Below are positions 1 to 6,187 of a stretch of DNA of 50,124 nucleotides, piece by piece. The DNA comes from a virus, in IMG/VR virus record IMGVR_UViG_3300005581_000019, positions 1 to 50,124 of that record, one strand, 5' to 3'. Below the pieces are notes generated by a model. The model was not told the DNA's origin, did not search any database, and saw only the letters and a program-made list of their open reading frames with translations. Made by a program: the position numbers and the translations under genes. Each line of letters begins with the position of its first letter. Within the stretch, counting starts at the first letter, position 1.

Positions 1-80
1 CTCCGCGAAATCAACCGCCCGCAAGATGGGCGCGTCTGCCAATGCGAGGACGCTCCATGCTGTGGGCATTATTCTCTCGG
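1..80. other. Hairpin-rich stretch at window edge
   Basis: No convincing gene covers these bases. A 5-bp hairpin is visible (GCGTC at 31-35 with GACGC at 50-54) and a second possible pairing is CCCGC/GCGGG-like around 18-32. This could be the 3' end of a structured leader that continues outside the window. An ATG at 42 extends the next gene's frame but would put coding sequence inside the hairpin. Confidence 0.3.
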
Positions 81-89
81 ATGAACATC

Positions 90-323
90 ATGAAACGTAA
101 AATCATCACCAAGAATCTGTATATCGACACCTCAATTCATGGAGGAAATAACATTTACGTCATGTCGACATCACGTCTGCTAAAAACATACACCTTGATC
201 GATATCGAGACAGGCACCGGTTACACCTCGCCACAAAAGACCAAAGCCAAAGCCTTTGGCGGTGATCGCGCCGACTTCGAGCGCTTCAGCAAGTTCAAAG
301 TGAATCTCAAACTCAAAGACTAA
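90..323 (+). CDS. Small hypothetical phage protein
   Basis: A 77-residue basic protein beginning MKRKIITK, rich in Lys, Thr and Tyr and ending KFKVNLKLKD. I do not recognise a family. In-frame ATGs at 42 and 81 are alternatives. I prefer 90 because the preceding codons look unlike the rest and fall near a hairpin. It is the first of the rightward early-type genes and is followed by a gene-free, hairpin-rich 173-nt stretch, so it may end its own transcription unit. No membrane segment or metal-binding motif is visible. Confidence 0.6.
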   Translation: MKRKIITKNLYIDTSIHGGNNIYVMSTSRLLKTYTLIDIETGTGYTSPQKTKAKAFGGDRADFERFSKFKVNLKLKD

Positions 324-496
324 TCCTTTCACTCCGCAGACCGTCGGAAAAAACGCCAAGGTTTCCGACGTCTCAGGCCGAGCCGTGACCAACGCGGGCG
401 GAGTGTCCCTTTCTCATAACGTGTGTCTGACGCGTCTTCATCCTGCCGGGTGGTAGGGCGGGGGCGCGTCTCTTTTTCATTTTAACCACATCAATC
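324..496 (+). promoter_or_regulatory. Structured intergenic region (nested hairpins)
   Basis: A gene-free stretch with a nested fold. ACTCCGC (331-337) pairs with GCGGAGT (398-404) and encloses a 9-bp hairpin, CGTCGGAAA (342-350) with TTTCCGACG (362-370). A third, terminator-like hairpin follows at 429-476. The order of closed multi-stem element, terminator and then gene resembles an attenuated leader, but I recognise no known riboswitch class in it. Stems were found by eye; no folding energy was calculated. Confidence 0.5.
429..476 (+). terminator. Probable intrinsic terminator
   Basis: GACGCG (429-434) pairs with CGCGTC (465-470), with a GC-rich interior, and is followed at once by TCTTTTT. 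That is the form of a Rho-independent terminator or attenuator. It lies 20 nt before the start at 497, so it would gate expression of the downstream genes. Confidence 0.55.
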
Positions 497-694
497 ATGA
501 ACAACCTCAAGCTTTATGTCTGGGAAGACGTTCTCAACGATTACACGTCAGGAATCGCCTTTGCCTTAGCGGAGTCGCCAGAACACGCCCGCGAGCTCAT
601 CAAAGAAAAAGGCTTGTTTCACATCGAACACCTCAACAGCGGGCCGCTGGTCGTCGACCAACCCGAAGGCTTTTACCTTTATGGAGGAGGCTAA
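497..694 (+). CDS. Small hypothetical phage protein (65 aa)
   Basis: An acidic 65-residue protein beginning MNNLKLYVWEDV and ending with a Gly-rich tail. The pattern of a short beta strand, then FALAESPEHARELI and then a second strand resembles small phage proteins of the 'VWEDVLxDYTSGIAFALAxSxxEAR' kind that are common in early regions. The function is unknown. It lies directly downstream of a terminator-like hairpin and 2 nt before the next ATG, so the two are probably co-translated. Confidence 0.7.
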   Translation: MNNLKLYVWEDVLNDYTSGIAFALAESPEHARELIKEKGLFHIEHLNSGPLVVDQPEGFYLYGGG

Positions 695-696
695 CC

Positions 697-810
697 ATGA
701 CCACCGAAGCAAAACAACGCGTCGATCTGCACTGGAAATGCCTGTTGCAGCGACCCTCCCACCTCATCTGGCACCTTCGCGGGATTGTCCGCGAGCTGTT
801 CAATCTTTAG
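697..810 (+). CDS. Very small hypothetical protein (37 aa)
   Basis: An ATG at 697 opens 37 codons, MTTEAKQRVDLHWKC onward, and ends at the TAG of 808-810. The stop codon lies inside the first copy of the 15-bp dyad repeat (806-820). The reading frame starts 2 nt after the previous stop and a GGAGGAGG run sits just upstream, a rare Shine-Dalgarno-like context here (although those bases also encode the previous gene's C-terminus). No family is recognised. It is below usual gene-calling length but its position between tightly packed genes supports it. Confidence 0.5.
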   Translation: MTTEAKQRVDLHWKCLLQRPSHLIWHLRGIVRELFNL

Positions 811-820
811 CCTGACTAAA
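806..820 (+). repeat. 15-bp dyad repeat, copy 1 (TTTAGCCTGACTAAA)
   Basis: An exact copy in the transcription-sense orientation. Its TAG is the stop of the gene at 697-810, and the next ATG follows 3 nt after the repeat. Confidence 0.9.
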
Positions 821-823
821 ATC

Positions 824-1015
824 ATGACAACTCCGAAAGACTGGCTGTGCCCGTGCGGCTCCGGCCTCGCATGGTGGCGCTTGTTTGACGCGTCAGGCAT
901 CTACTGCTGCCGCGTGTGCGCCGGATGCGAAACCAAGCAAAAAGCCAAATACCGGCCCGAGATTTTCACCGATTCAAATTACGAAACCAACGAACCCAAA
1001 GAACCCGAAGAATGA
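824..1015 (+). CDS. Small zinc-ribbon-like protein
   Basis: A 63-residue protein with cysteines spaced as C-P-C-G-S near residues 9-12 and C-C-R-V-C-A-G-C in the middle, which could bind a metal ion as a zinc ribbon. The C-terminus is acidic and rich in Pro and Glu. An in-frame extension to an upstream ATG at 785 would run through the dyad repeat, so 824, just after the repeat, is the natural start. It overlaps the next gene by 4 bp (ATGA). The partner or DNA target is unknown. Confidence 0.7.
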   Translation: MTTPKDWLCPCGSGLAWWRLFDASGIYCCRVCAGCETKQKAKYRPEIFTDSNYETNEPKEPEE

Positions 1016-1221
1016 AAAACCAATACGAATACTTCTTCCGCAATATGCCGGAAGCTTTAGAAGAGCTCAAAACATTAGGCATTTCATTCCAAGCAGTGGA
1101 TGTCGGCGAAGACGATTTATGGCCGGCCTTGATTCTACCGTCTGGAACTGCCTTGCTAATCATCGGCGACGACGAAGGTAACGGTCCCGGTAGCATCGAA
1201 CCCGTAACCTCAATCGAATGA
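1012..1221 (+). CDS. Small hypothetical acidic protein
   Basis: A 69-residue acidic protein (MKNQYEYFFRNM...) with an amphipathic helix rich in Glu and Leu followed by a beta-type segment, ALILPSGTALLIIGDDEG. No family is recognised. Translational coupling is suggested by the 4-bp overlaps with both neighbours. The start at 1012 is chosen for the ATGA junction; the same frame is open further upstream, but there it shadows the previous gene. Confidence 0.65.
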   Translation: MKNQYEYFFRNMPEALEELKTLGISFQAVDVGEDDLWPALILPSGTALLIIGDDEGNGPGSIEPVTSIE

Positions 1222-1307
1222 ATGCTCCAGACATCATGATATGGACTTTGGTAATTTCCTTAGTGGTCTTTTCAATCATCCTAATTTTCAGTCCAGACCC
1301 GGAATGA
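1218..1307 (+). CDS. Tiny single-pass membrane protein
   Basis: An ATG at 1218 overlaps the previous stop and opens 29 codons. Residues 7-25 (MIWTLVISLVVFSIILIF) form an unbroken hydrophobic segment that should span the membrane, with a short acidic tail, SPDPE. Tiny membrane proteins in such phage clusters can be holins, superinfection-exclusion factors or host-takeover peptides. Nothing here decides between these. It is translationally coupled to the next gene (ATGA overlap at 1304-1307). Confidence 0.55.
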   Translation: MNAPDIMIWTLVISLVVFSIILIFSPDPE

Positions 1308-1471
1308 GCACATCCTTTCTGATTGGCGTCATGTTCACCTGTACGGGCATGAGTTTGTTTATGGCACAGATAGCCACCGTCGAGCTTGCAAGAGCTTACA
1401 GAAGCCTCAAGAGCGCAATACACGAGCATTTTGGTCACGACACCAGTGTCTTCCCCGATCACGTCCAATGA
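1304..1471 (+). CDS. Small membrane protein (55 aa)
   Basis: Starting at the ATG that overlaps the previous stop, this gives 55 residues. Residues 4-24 are hydrophobic (FLIGVMFTCTGMSLFMAQIA) and are followed by an amphipathic helix containing Arg, Lys and His. The layout is one N-terminal anchor with a cytoplasmic or periplasmic tail. A start at 1241 in the same frame would overlap the tiny membrane gene and is less likely. The function is unknown; the run of membrane and lipoprotein genes here suggests an envelope-directed role. Confidence 0.6.
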   Translation: MSTSFLIGVMFTCTGMSLFMAQIATVELARAYRSLKSAIHEHFGHDTSVFPDHVQ

Positions 1472-1680
1472 AAACCGCTGTCAAAAAAAGATTTCCAGAA
1501 AACACAGGCTACCATCCAAAAACACGGTTGGAATGGTGGGGGACCATCATTGGAGACAACGCAAACGACAAATTCATGATCGCCGCCCCCACCCGCATCG
1601 AATGCGTCGCAGCTGCAAAAGCTTTTTGCCCTGAAGCAGTCGTCGATCACATCCAATCCATCACGATCATTAAACGATGA
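1468..1680 (+). CDS. Hypothetical protein (70 aa)
   Basis: A basic 70-residue protein beginning MKTAVKKRFPENTGY. The core reads as strand-helix-strand (GTIIGDNANDKFMIAAP then IECVAAAKAFCP then ITIIKR), a small alpha/beta fold. No family is recognised. It overlaps the upstream gene by 4 bp and the downstream lipoprotein gene by 4 bp, so it belongs to the same transcript. Confidence 0.65.
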   Translation: MKTAVKKRFPENTGYHPKTRLEWWGTIIGDNANDKFMIAAPTRIECVAAAKAFCPEAVVDHIQSITIIKR

Positions 1681-1808
1681 AATCAATCATCACCCTTCTC
1701 ATCATCCTCTCCGCGCTGCACGCGTGCCAATCAATCAGCGAGCGCTCCGCGCTAGGGGAAAAAAAGTCTCAGCAAAAAGAAACATCCAACCAAGAAACAA
1801 CCAAATAA
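1677..1808 (+). CDS. Small lipoprotein (lipobox LHAC)
   Basis: An ATG at 1677 (ATGA overlap) opens 43 codons. The N-terminus MKSIITLLIILSALHAC has a basic start, a hydrophobic core and a lipobox, Leu14-His15-Ala16-Cys17, so the mature protein would be a 27-residue hydrophilic lipopeptide anchored by Cys17. Phage lipoproteins of this size include Rz1-type spanins and superinfection-exclusion proteins. There is no overlapping Rz-like gene, so exclusion or another envelope role is as likely. The gene is short, but the signal is clear. Confidence 0.6.
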   Translation: MKSIITLLIILSALHACQSISERSALGEKKSQQKETSNQETTK

Positions 1809-1809
1809 A

Positions 1810-2265
1810 ATGAACACCGTTGAACCCGCCATCAGTCCAGACGAAGCTATCAAAGCACTCGAAAGCTTCATCAGCAGTTACACGCTCAACTCCATTCGAA
1901 CCCAGCTGTTCCAGCACGACCACCAAGACGAGAAGCGCAACTTCGAGGAAAAATACAACTGCTGGTGCTACTGGACCAACCGTCAGGAAAAAACCCTGAT
2001 CGCCAGCTCCAAAAGCTTTGACGACCGCGCAGCCGCGATGGCTTGGATCAAGGAAAAAGACTTGGGCGAACCCGAATTCAGCAAGTTTTCCTTCGCCACC
2101 AACAGCGGCGAGCCAAAGACCATGTGCACGCTCAAATGCGTCGGCGAGTTCGAAGGAGTTGATTTCGAGATTGAAGCCAACTACACCCGCGACGGGCTGC
2201 CCACGTCCAACTGCAAGGTAGTCGCCTCCACTAGCTACTCGGTGGTCTGCGAACTGAACGCATAA
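1810..2265 (+). CDS. Hypothetical protein (151 aa)
   Basis: An acidic 151-residue protein starting 1 nt after the lipoprotein stop. The first 60 residues look helical and the second half is rich in beta-type segments with four scattered cysteines (CTLKC, NCK, VVCEL). I recognise no family. There is no signal peptide or membrane segment, so it is probably cytoplasmic. A long opposite-strand frame across it (1735-2280) has atypical composition and is a shadow. Confidence 0.7.
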   Translation: MNTVEPAISPDEAIKALESFISSYTLNSIRTQLFQHDHQDEKRNFEEKYNCWCYWTNRQEKTLIASSKSFDDRAAAMAWIKEKDLGEPEFSKFSFATNSGEPKTMCTLKCVGEFEGVDFEIEANYTRDGLPTSNCKVVASTSYSVVCELNA

Positions 2266-2288
2266 TCCTCCACGGACCAAACAAGAAA

Positions 2289-2531
2289 ATGAAATGTTCC
2301 CGCTGCGGTCACACCGTCTCCAATATCACCTGCTACGTCTGTTGGCAGGAGCCTGACGAGGGAGACGACTGTTTCAGCCGGACCAAGTCGTTCTCGCTCG
2401 AAGACGAGGGGTTCCTTTACCTGCCACAATTTCCTGCAAGCCCGTCAGACCCCTCAACGGGACACGGACAGCCATCCACGTTTGGCAGGCTTGCAGGTCC
2501 ACTCCACACGCAAGAAACAGCACACCTATGA
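2289..2531 (+). CDS. Small zinc-ribbon protein
   Basis: An 80-residue protein opening with two CxxC pairs, CSRC (residues 3-6) and CYVC (15-18), spaced as a zinc ribbon. The rest is low in structure and rich in Pro, Ser and Gly. The metal-binding N-terminus is seen; any DNA- or RNA-binding role is inference. It overlaps the next gene by 4 bp. The composition of the tail is odd enough that the C-terminal boundary deserves some doubt. Confidence 0.55.
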   Translation: MKCSRCGHTVSNITCYVCWQEPDEGDDCFSRTKSFSLEDEGFLYLPQFPASPSDPSTGHGQPSTFGRLAGPLHTQETAHL

Positions 2532-2764
2532 ACCTCATCTGCAAAAACTCCATGAGTTCCACTGAAACACCGCTCAAAACTCACGAAGAAATCACCGAAG
2601 CCCTCCGAAAAATCCTCGTCAGCAACGACGTCAAGGAAGGGACGAAAAAAGCCCGAACCATCGAGTGCTCGTTCATCCAAGGGATGTGCGTGGCAGAACC
2701 TCGCTACGCCAAAAACGCCTACCTCGTCATCTCTCTGATGTCGGGACGCTCCATACTTAACTAA
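2528..2764 (+). CDS. Hypothetical protein (78 aa)
   Basis: A 78-residue protein with a helical middle (EEITEALRKILVSNDVKEG) and a mixed C-terminus. An internal ATG at residue 9 (MSSTETPL) is an alternative start, but the ATGA junction supports 2528. No motif is recognised. It lies within the run of small cytoplasmic proteins of unknown role. Confidence 0.6.
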   Translation: MNLICKNSMSSTETPLKTHEEITEALRKILVSNDVKEGTKKARTIECSFIQGMCVAEPRYAKNAYLVISLMSGRSILN

Positions 2765-2768
2765 GACC

Positions 2769-2999
2769 ATGCCGCTCAAATCAGGAGACCACGTCATGAC
2801 GCCAGACGGAGAAGGAGTCATCGAAGACTTCGAAATTCAACCGACAAGAAGTTCGAGAACGCCAACATACCACCTTCACAACGCGCCCAACACCCCGCTG
2901 CCGGGAGAGTACATCCGTTGCGGAGTAAGCGGTTGCCATCCCTACCTGAAGACGGCCTACTACCCGCTCGACGAAATCAGCCAAGACCCCCAGCTTTAA
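2769..2999 (+). CDS. Small protein with SH3/KOW-like start
   Basis: A 76-residue protein that begins MPLKSGDHVMTPDGEGVIEDF. The GDHVxTPxGEGxVxxF pattern is typical of short SH3-like or KOW-like beta barrels found in many small phage proteins. It has two cysteines (CGVSGC) and a Pro-rich end. The fold is inferred from pattern only and the function is unknown. It sits 4 nt after the previous gene. Confidence 0.65.
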   Translation: MPLKSGDHVMTPDGEGVIEDFEIQPTRSSRTPTYHLHNAPNTPLPGEYIRCGVSGCHPYLKTAYYPLDEISQDPQL

Positions 3000-3013
3000 T
3001 CCGCAAAAACAAC

Positions 3014-3811
3014 ATGTCACCCACCATCCTGAAAAATGCCCAAGCTGTCGAAACTGAACTGCGGGCCTTGGTCCTGCAAGAGCTCAATCTATACCAAATC
3101 GCAAGGACCCTTGATATCTCGCCCGCAACGGCCCGGCGCTACATGAGCCACCTAAAAATAAAGCCTTTCGAAAAACGAAAGAAACGCAACAACAAGCCCG
3201 ACCATCGAATCGAAGAAATGGTTAAAATGAGGAAAAACGGACAAACACTGGACGAAATAGGAACCTTCTTCAACATCACGCGGGAACGAGTGCGCCAAAT
3301 TCTCCAGAAACAATGTCCCGACTTCGTGTTTCCTATTCGAATAGTCAAAAGCCAAACCTGCAACCACTGCGGAGTGTCATACGTGCCATCCGGACCCGGA
3401 TCGCAGTTTTGCAATCAAAAGTGCATGGGAGTGGCAAGAAACCTCACTTTCAATCGAGACACCGCCATCAAGGTGATGCGCCAACGAGATCAAGGAAAGA
3501 AGTGGTCTGAAGTTGCCAATGAATTAGGACAAGGAGCATCGCATGTAGTGTTTCGCGCCCGCATCCAACGCTACAAACATTTTTTCAGCAGCACAGAACA
3601 AGAATTGTACTTTCCAACAAAAAACGAAAAACAGTTCAAAGCCAATAGCGCTAATGAATTAGAAGAAAATGAAACAAAAGTTAAAGGTCATGACTCTTTA
3701 ATTACCAAGATGTTGCTTCCTCTTTTTAACTTGATCCGTTTACCATCCCATGCTAAAAGCCCTGTTGAATCCAATCCACAGGGCACTGCTCACCGGAAAA
3801 GACAACCGTAA
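3014..3811 (+). CDS. Two-HTH, zinc-finger DNA-binding protein
   Basis: 265 residues from the ATG at 3014. Residues about 25-45 (YQIARTLDISPATARRYM) are a resolvase/LuxR-style helix-turn-helix, and 77-100 (TLDEIGTFFNITRERVRQIL) match a sigma-70 region-4-type helix-turn-helix. A zinc site follows, C116xxC119 ... C133xxxC137, and then another helical region (ATLIKVMRQ-like, SEVANELG) that may be a third HTH. The last 60 residues are AT-rich, low in complexity and look foreign. It is a good candidate for a phage regulator and for recognising the dyad repeats, but that link is inference. A strong terminator follows. Confidence 0.75.
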   Translation: MSPTILKNAQAVETELRALVLQELNLYQIARTLDISPATARRYMSHLKIKPFEKRKKRNNKPDHRIEEMVKMRKNGQTLDEIGTFFNITRERVRQILQKQCPDFVFPIRIVKSQTCNHCGVSYVPSGPGSQFCNQKCMGVARNLTFNRDTAIKVMRQRDQGKKWSEVANELGQGASHVVFRARIQRYKHFFSSTEQELYFPTKNEKQFKANSANELEENETKVKGHDSLITKMLLPLFNLIRLPSHAKSPVESNPQGTAHRKRQP

Positions 3812-3826
3812 CGTCAACTACCAAAC

Positions 3827-3865
3827 AAGACCCCGGACTAGGTGAAAACCCTGCCGGGGTCTTTT
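3827..3865 (+). terminator. Strong intrinsic terminator
   Basis: A perfect 10-bp stem, AAGACCCCGG (3827-3836) with CCGGGGTCTT (3854-3863), is followed by further T residues (TCTTTT). It ends the transcript carrying the HTH/zinc-finger gene, 13 nt before the next start. Confidence 0.8.
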
Positions 3866-3877
3866 GCGTCCACCGTC

Positions 3878-4336
3878 ATGAAAAATAAGCGCAAGTGGAC
3901 CAAGACCAGCCATTGGTCGTTTGACGAGAAGAAAGCGTCGAAGCCGACAAAGGTAAAGCGCCTCCGCAACGACCAGAAGCAGCCGGAGCTCGACGCCCAC
4001 ACGTTCGACGACTGGTCCGCCGCTGGCTACCGCATCTCCAAGGGGGCGAAGAGCCGCACGCGCAATCTCGACGGTGTCCCGTTGTTCGGTCTTGACCAAG
4101 TTTGGACGAACGACAAAAAAGCCCGTCCGCCTGTCTCAAAGCCTCCCACCCCGTCCGGCCCCACGTCATGTCCTCACGTCAAACCTTCACCGTCCAGCTG
4201 GTCTCAGCCCTCCGGGCTGGTGAAGGAAGTGTTGGCGAGGATGGAGGAGAAGAAGGAGGCGGAGGACGCGGCGCACATGCACATGCCTGAAAGCTTCGAA
4301 CCCAACGAAGACGACTACAAAGATTTACCTTACTGA
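3878..4336 (+). CDS. Basic, low-complexity hypothetical protein
   Basis: 152 residues from the ATG at 3878. A GTG at 3842 in frame lies inside the terminator and is rejected. The first half is strongly basic (KNKRKWTKTSHW, KKASKPTKVKRLR), the middle is rich in Pro and Ser, and the C-terminus is acidic (MEEKKEAEDAAH, EPNEDDYKDLPY). Such a charge-split, disordered protein may bind nucleic acid, but no family is recognised. The Pro/Ser stretch contains a 15-bp hairpin sequence (4206-4220) repeated at 8560-8574. Confidence 0.6.
   Translation: MKNKRKWTKTSHWSFDEKKASKPTKVKRLRNDQKQPELDAHTFDDWSAAGYRISKGAKSRTRNLDGVPLFGLDQVWTNDKKARPPVSKPPTPSGPTSCPHVKPSPSSWSQPSGLVKEVLARMEEKKEAEDAAHMHMPESFEPNEDDYKDLPY
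4206..4220 (+). repeat. 15-bp hairpin sequence, copy A
   Basis: AGCCCTCCGGGCTGG, identical to 8560-8574. AGCCC and GGGCT form a tight hairpin. Here it is inside a gene; at 8560 it lies between genes. Confidence 0.6.
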
Positions 4337-4337
4337 C

Positions 4338-4568
4338 ATGAAACAACCAATCCAAGTGCGCTTGATCTGCGGCGAGCGAAGCAACATCTTTCGCAAACTC
4401 TACATTGATCAGGTGGGCAATTTCAACCGTGTCGCCTGTCGTTACGCCGGAAAAACCTACATCGTCCACTCCGAAGCCGGAGACTTAGGAGACCCGTTCC
4501 GGGCGAACCCAAGTTACTTGGACCGTCTTTTCATCAAAACGTGGGAACCCTGCCAGTGGTCTCTTTAG
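4338..4568 (+). CDS. Hypothetical protein (76 aa)
   Basis: A 76-residue protein (MKQPIQVRLICGERSN...) with alternating beta-type stretches and several aromatic residues, probably a small beta-rich fold. No family is recognised. It begins 1 nt after the preceding stop. Its own stop codon, TAG at 4566-4568, is provided by a copy of the dyad repeat. Confidence 0.65.
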   Translation: MKQPIQVRLICGERSNIFRKLYIDQVGNFNRVACRYAGKTYIVHSEAGDLGDPFRANPSYLDRLFIKTWEPCQWSL

Positions 4569-4578
4569 CCTGACTAAA
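4564..4578 (+). repeat. 15-bp dyad repeat, copy 2 (TTTAGCCTGACTAAA)
   Basis: An exact copy. It supplies the TAG stop of the upstream gene and ends 2 nt before the ATG at 4581. Confidence 0.9.
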
Positions 4579-4580
4579 AC

Positions 4581-4862
4581 ATGAACCAAGAACTCTCCGA
4601 CGACAACGCAGGCTCCGCCGCCATCCGCTTGATTCTAGAACCTTATCACCAGCGCATCTACGAGCTGGAGGGCCGTCTCAACCACATCGAGCAGGCCTAC
4701 ATCCATTCAGACCGTCTCCGCACCGAATGCCAGCTCAAGCTAGAAACCCTCACGAAAGCCGCTGAGCGCGCCCGAGATGCTCGCGGGCGCTTCCACACCC
4801 AAATAGCATTTGAAGCGCTCATAAAGCTACTGCAAGAGCAAAAAAAGCCCCCCCAGCCATGA
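4581..4862 (+). CDS. Coiled-coil hypothetical protein
   Basis: A 93-residue protein that is almost wholly alpha-helical, with heptad-like Leu, Ile and Ala spacing from about residue 20 to 85 (YELEGRLNHIEQ, LKLETLTKAAERARD). It probably dimerises as a coiled coil. The role is unknown. Its 4-bp overlap with the XRE-sigma gene that follows couples their translation, so it may be a partner or modulator of that regulator (inference). Confidence 0.65.
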   Translation: MNQELSDDNAGSAAIRLILEPYHQRIYELEGRLNHIEQAYIHSDRLRTECQLKLETLTKAAERARDARGRFHTQIAFEALIKLLQEQKKPPQP

Positions 4863-5434
4863 AAGTAACGGCAATCACTCGATACAAACACGGAGAGCTT
4901 TACCGCCTTCTTCGAAAACTTGGTTGGAGTCAAAGCGAGCTTGCGCGAAAAACCGGTTACAGTGCCGGAGCCATTGGAAGGGTAATCAATCTTGAGTTCA
5001 GACCTTCCGTCGACTTTGCCAACAGCATCCAAAATGCCTTTGCTGAAGCCGGAGAATATTTCGATGTCCTAGAAGAATGGCCAGAAACATTTATCGGCAT
5101 CGGAAAAGGATCGAAAGTGGAACAGACCATGGATGTCCCAATGGAGTCGCTTTTAAGCTGTCATGAGGCTATGAATCTTCCCGCGCCAAATCCTTACGAG
5201 GATGAGAAGGAAGATGAATTCGGACAAGCAATCGACTCCCTCAAACCGCAGCAACAAATAGTGATTCGCGCTCTTTACTTTGAAAACAAAACTCCCGTCC
5301 AAGTCAAAAAGGAAACCAAAATGAGTCTCTCTAGGATTCTCCAGATCAGAGATGCCGCGCTACGTTCGCTACGTCATCCCTCAAGGATAAAGAAAATGGA
5401 AAGCTACTGGAATTCCAAATCCACCCAGCCATGA
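4859..5434 (+). CDS. XRE HTH fused to sigma-70 region-4-like domain
   Basis: 191 residues. Residues about 14-65 (ELYRLLRKLGWSQSELAR... AGAIGRVIN) are a Cro/CI-type XRE helix-turn-helix. Residues about 123-176 (AIDSLKPQQQIVIRALYF ... SLSRILQIRDAALRSLR) fit sigma-70 region 4, including the turn before the recognition helix. No sigma region 2 is present, so it cannot be a full sigma factor. It could bind DNA at an operator and contact RNA polymerase or a -35-like site. It is a prime candidate for recognising the dyad repeats. It is somewhat AT-richer than its neighbours, as often seen for acquired regulators. Confidence 0.75.
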   Translation: MKVTAITRYKHGELYRLLRKLGWSQSELARKTGYSAGAIGRVINLEFRPSVDFANSIQNAFAEAGEYFDVLEEWPETFIGIGKGSKVEQTMDVPMESLLSCHEAMNLPAPNPYEDEKEDEFGQAIDSLKPQQQIVIRALYFENKTPVQVKKETKMSLSRILQIRDAALRSLRHPSRIKKMESYWNSKSTQP

Positions 5435-5664
5435 GCGATCACTTCATCCGAGACGAACAAGGCCGCTGCCACACCATCATCACGATGCCCAACATCTACG
5501 AATACGGTGGATTCATTTTTGAGTTCCACCGTGCTTGCGGGCCGATGAAGCTGAAAAAAGACTGGAATCCAGCTGCCCGGGAAGGACGCAAGTTTTGGAA
5601 AACCATCGACGAATGGAGCAAGCTGACCGACAAGCAAAAAAAGAAAACCCTAATCTCGGAATGA
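5431..5664 (+). CDS. Hypothetical protein (77 aa)
   Basis: A 77-residue protein with a beta-rich first half (GGFIFEFHRACG) and a basic, helical C-terminus (DEWSKLTDKQKKKTLISE). No family is recognised. It is coupled by 4-bp overlaps to the regulator upstream and to the next gene. Confidence 0.65.
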   Translation: MSDHFIRDEQGRCHTIITMPNIYEYGGFIFEFHRACGPMKLKKDWNPAAREGRKFWKTIDEWSKLTDKQKKKTLISE

Positions 5665-5861
5665 ATCTCAAGACCCAACCCGCCCACATTGAGTGGACGC
5701 TCTACCTCAAGTCCGGTCCGGTCGAGATTTGGGAAGGCAAGCCTGCACGCGGCTCATGGACCCAATGGGAATGCCGCAACGTCAAAAGCGGCGAGACACG
5801 TCCCGTTGACAAAAACAACGTCCTTCAAACTTTCGACCAGATGACCAACAACCAAGAATGA
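5661..5861 (+). CDS. Hypothetical protein (66 aa)
   Basis: A 66-residue protein, beta-rich, with several Trp (IEWTLYLKSGPVEIW, GSWTQWECRN). It probably folds as a small beta sheet. The start at 5661 is set by the ATGA overlap; the frame is open further upstream only as a shadow of the previous gene. The function is unknown. Confidence 0.65.
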   Translation: MNLKTQPAHIEWTLYLKSGPVEIWEGKPARGSWTQWECRNVKSGETRPVDKNNVLQTFDQMTNNQE

Positions 5862-6187
5862 TGACCGTCACCGACCCCAGAGAACCCGTCTACCTCAAGA
5901 AAAACGGACGCTACGTAGCGTTCGCTTCGATGGAACAAGGCTTCGGCCGCTTCGACTCGTGGTGCGCCCCCGGCGTATGGCTGCACACCAAGGAGAAGGA
6001 CTGCACCCGGATGCACCTCATCTCGACCCTCGACGAGCTTCCATGCTCGGCGGCGAGGTTCGCATCGGCGATGAAGCACCAGAGCCAACTCACCGATCTC
6101 CTTCGTGACCACCGGACAATGTCCACCAACGACCTCAGCAAACTGATCCTCGAATGGATCGCAACCAAAACAGACCACCAACCATGA
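5858..6187 (+). CDS. Hypothetical protein (109 aa)
   Basis: A 109-residue protein that starts with a short beta domain (PVYLKKNGRYVAFASM) and ends with two helices. I see no catalytic or metal motif. Translational coupling with both neighbours through ATGA overlaps shows it is part of the same operon. Confidence 0.65.
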   Translation: MMTVTDPREPVYLKKNGRYVAFASMEQGFGRFDSWCAPGVWLHTKEKDCTRMHLISTLDELPCSAARFASAMKHQSQLTDLLRDHRTMSTNDLSKLILEWIATKTDHQP

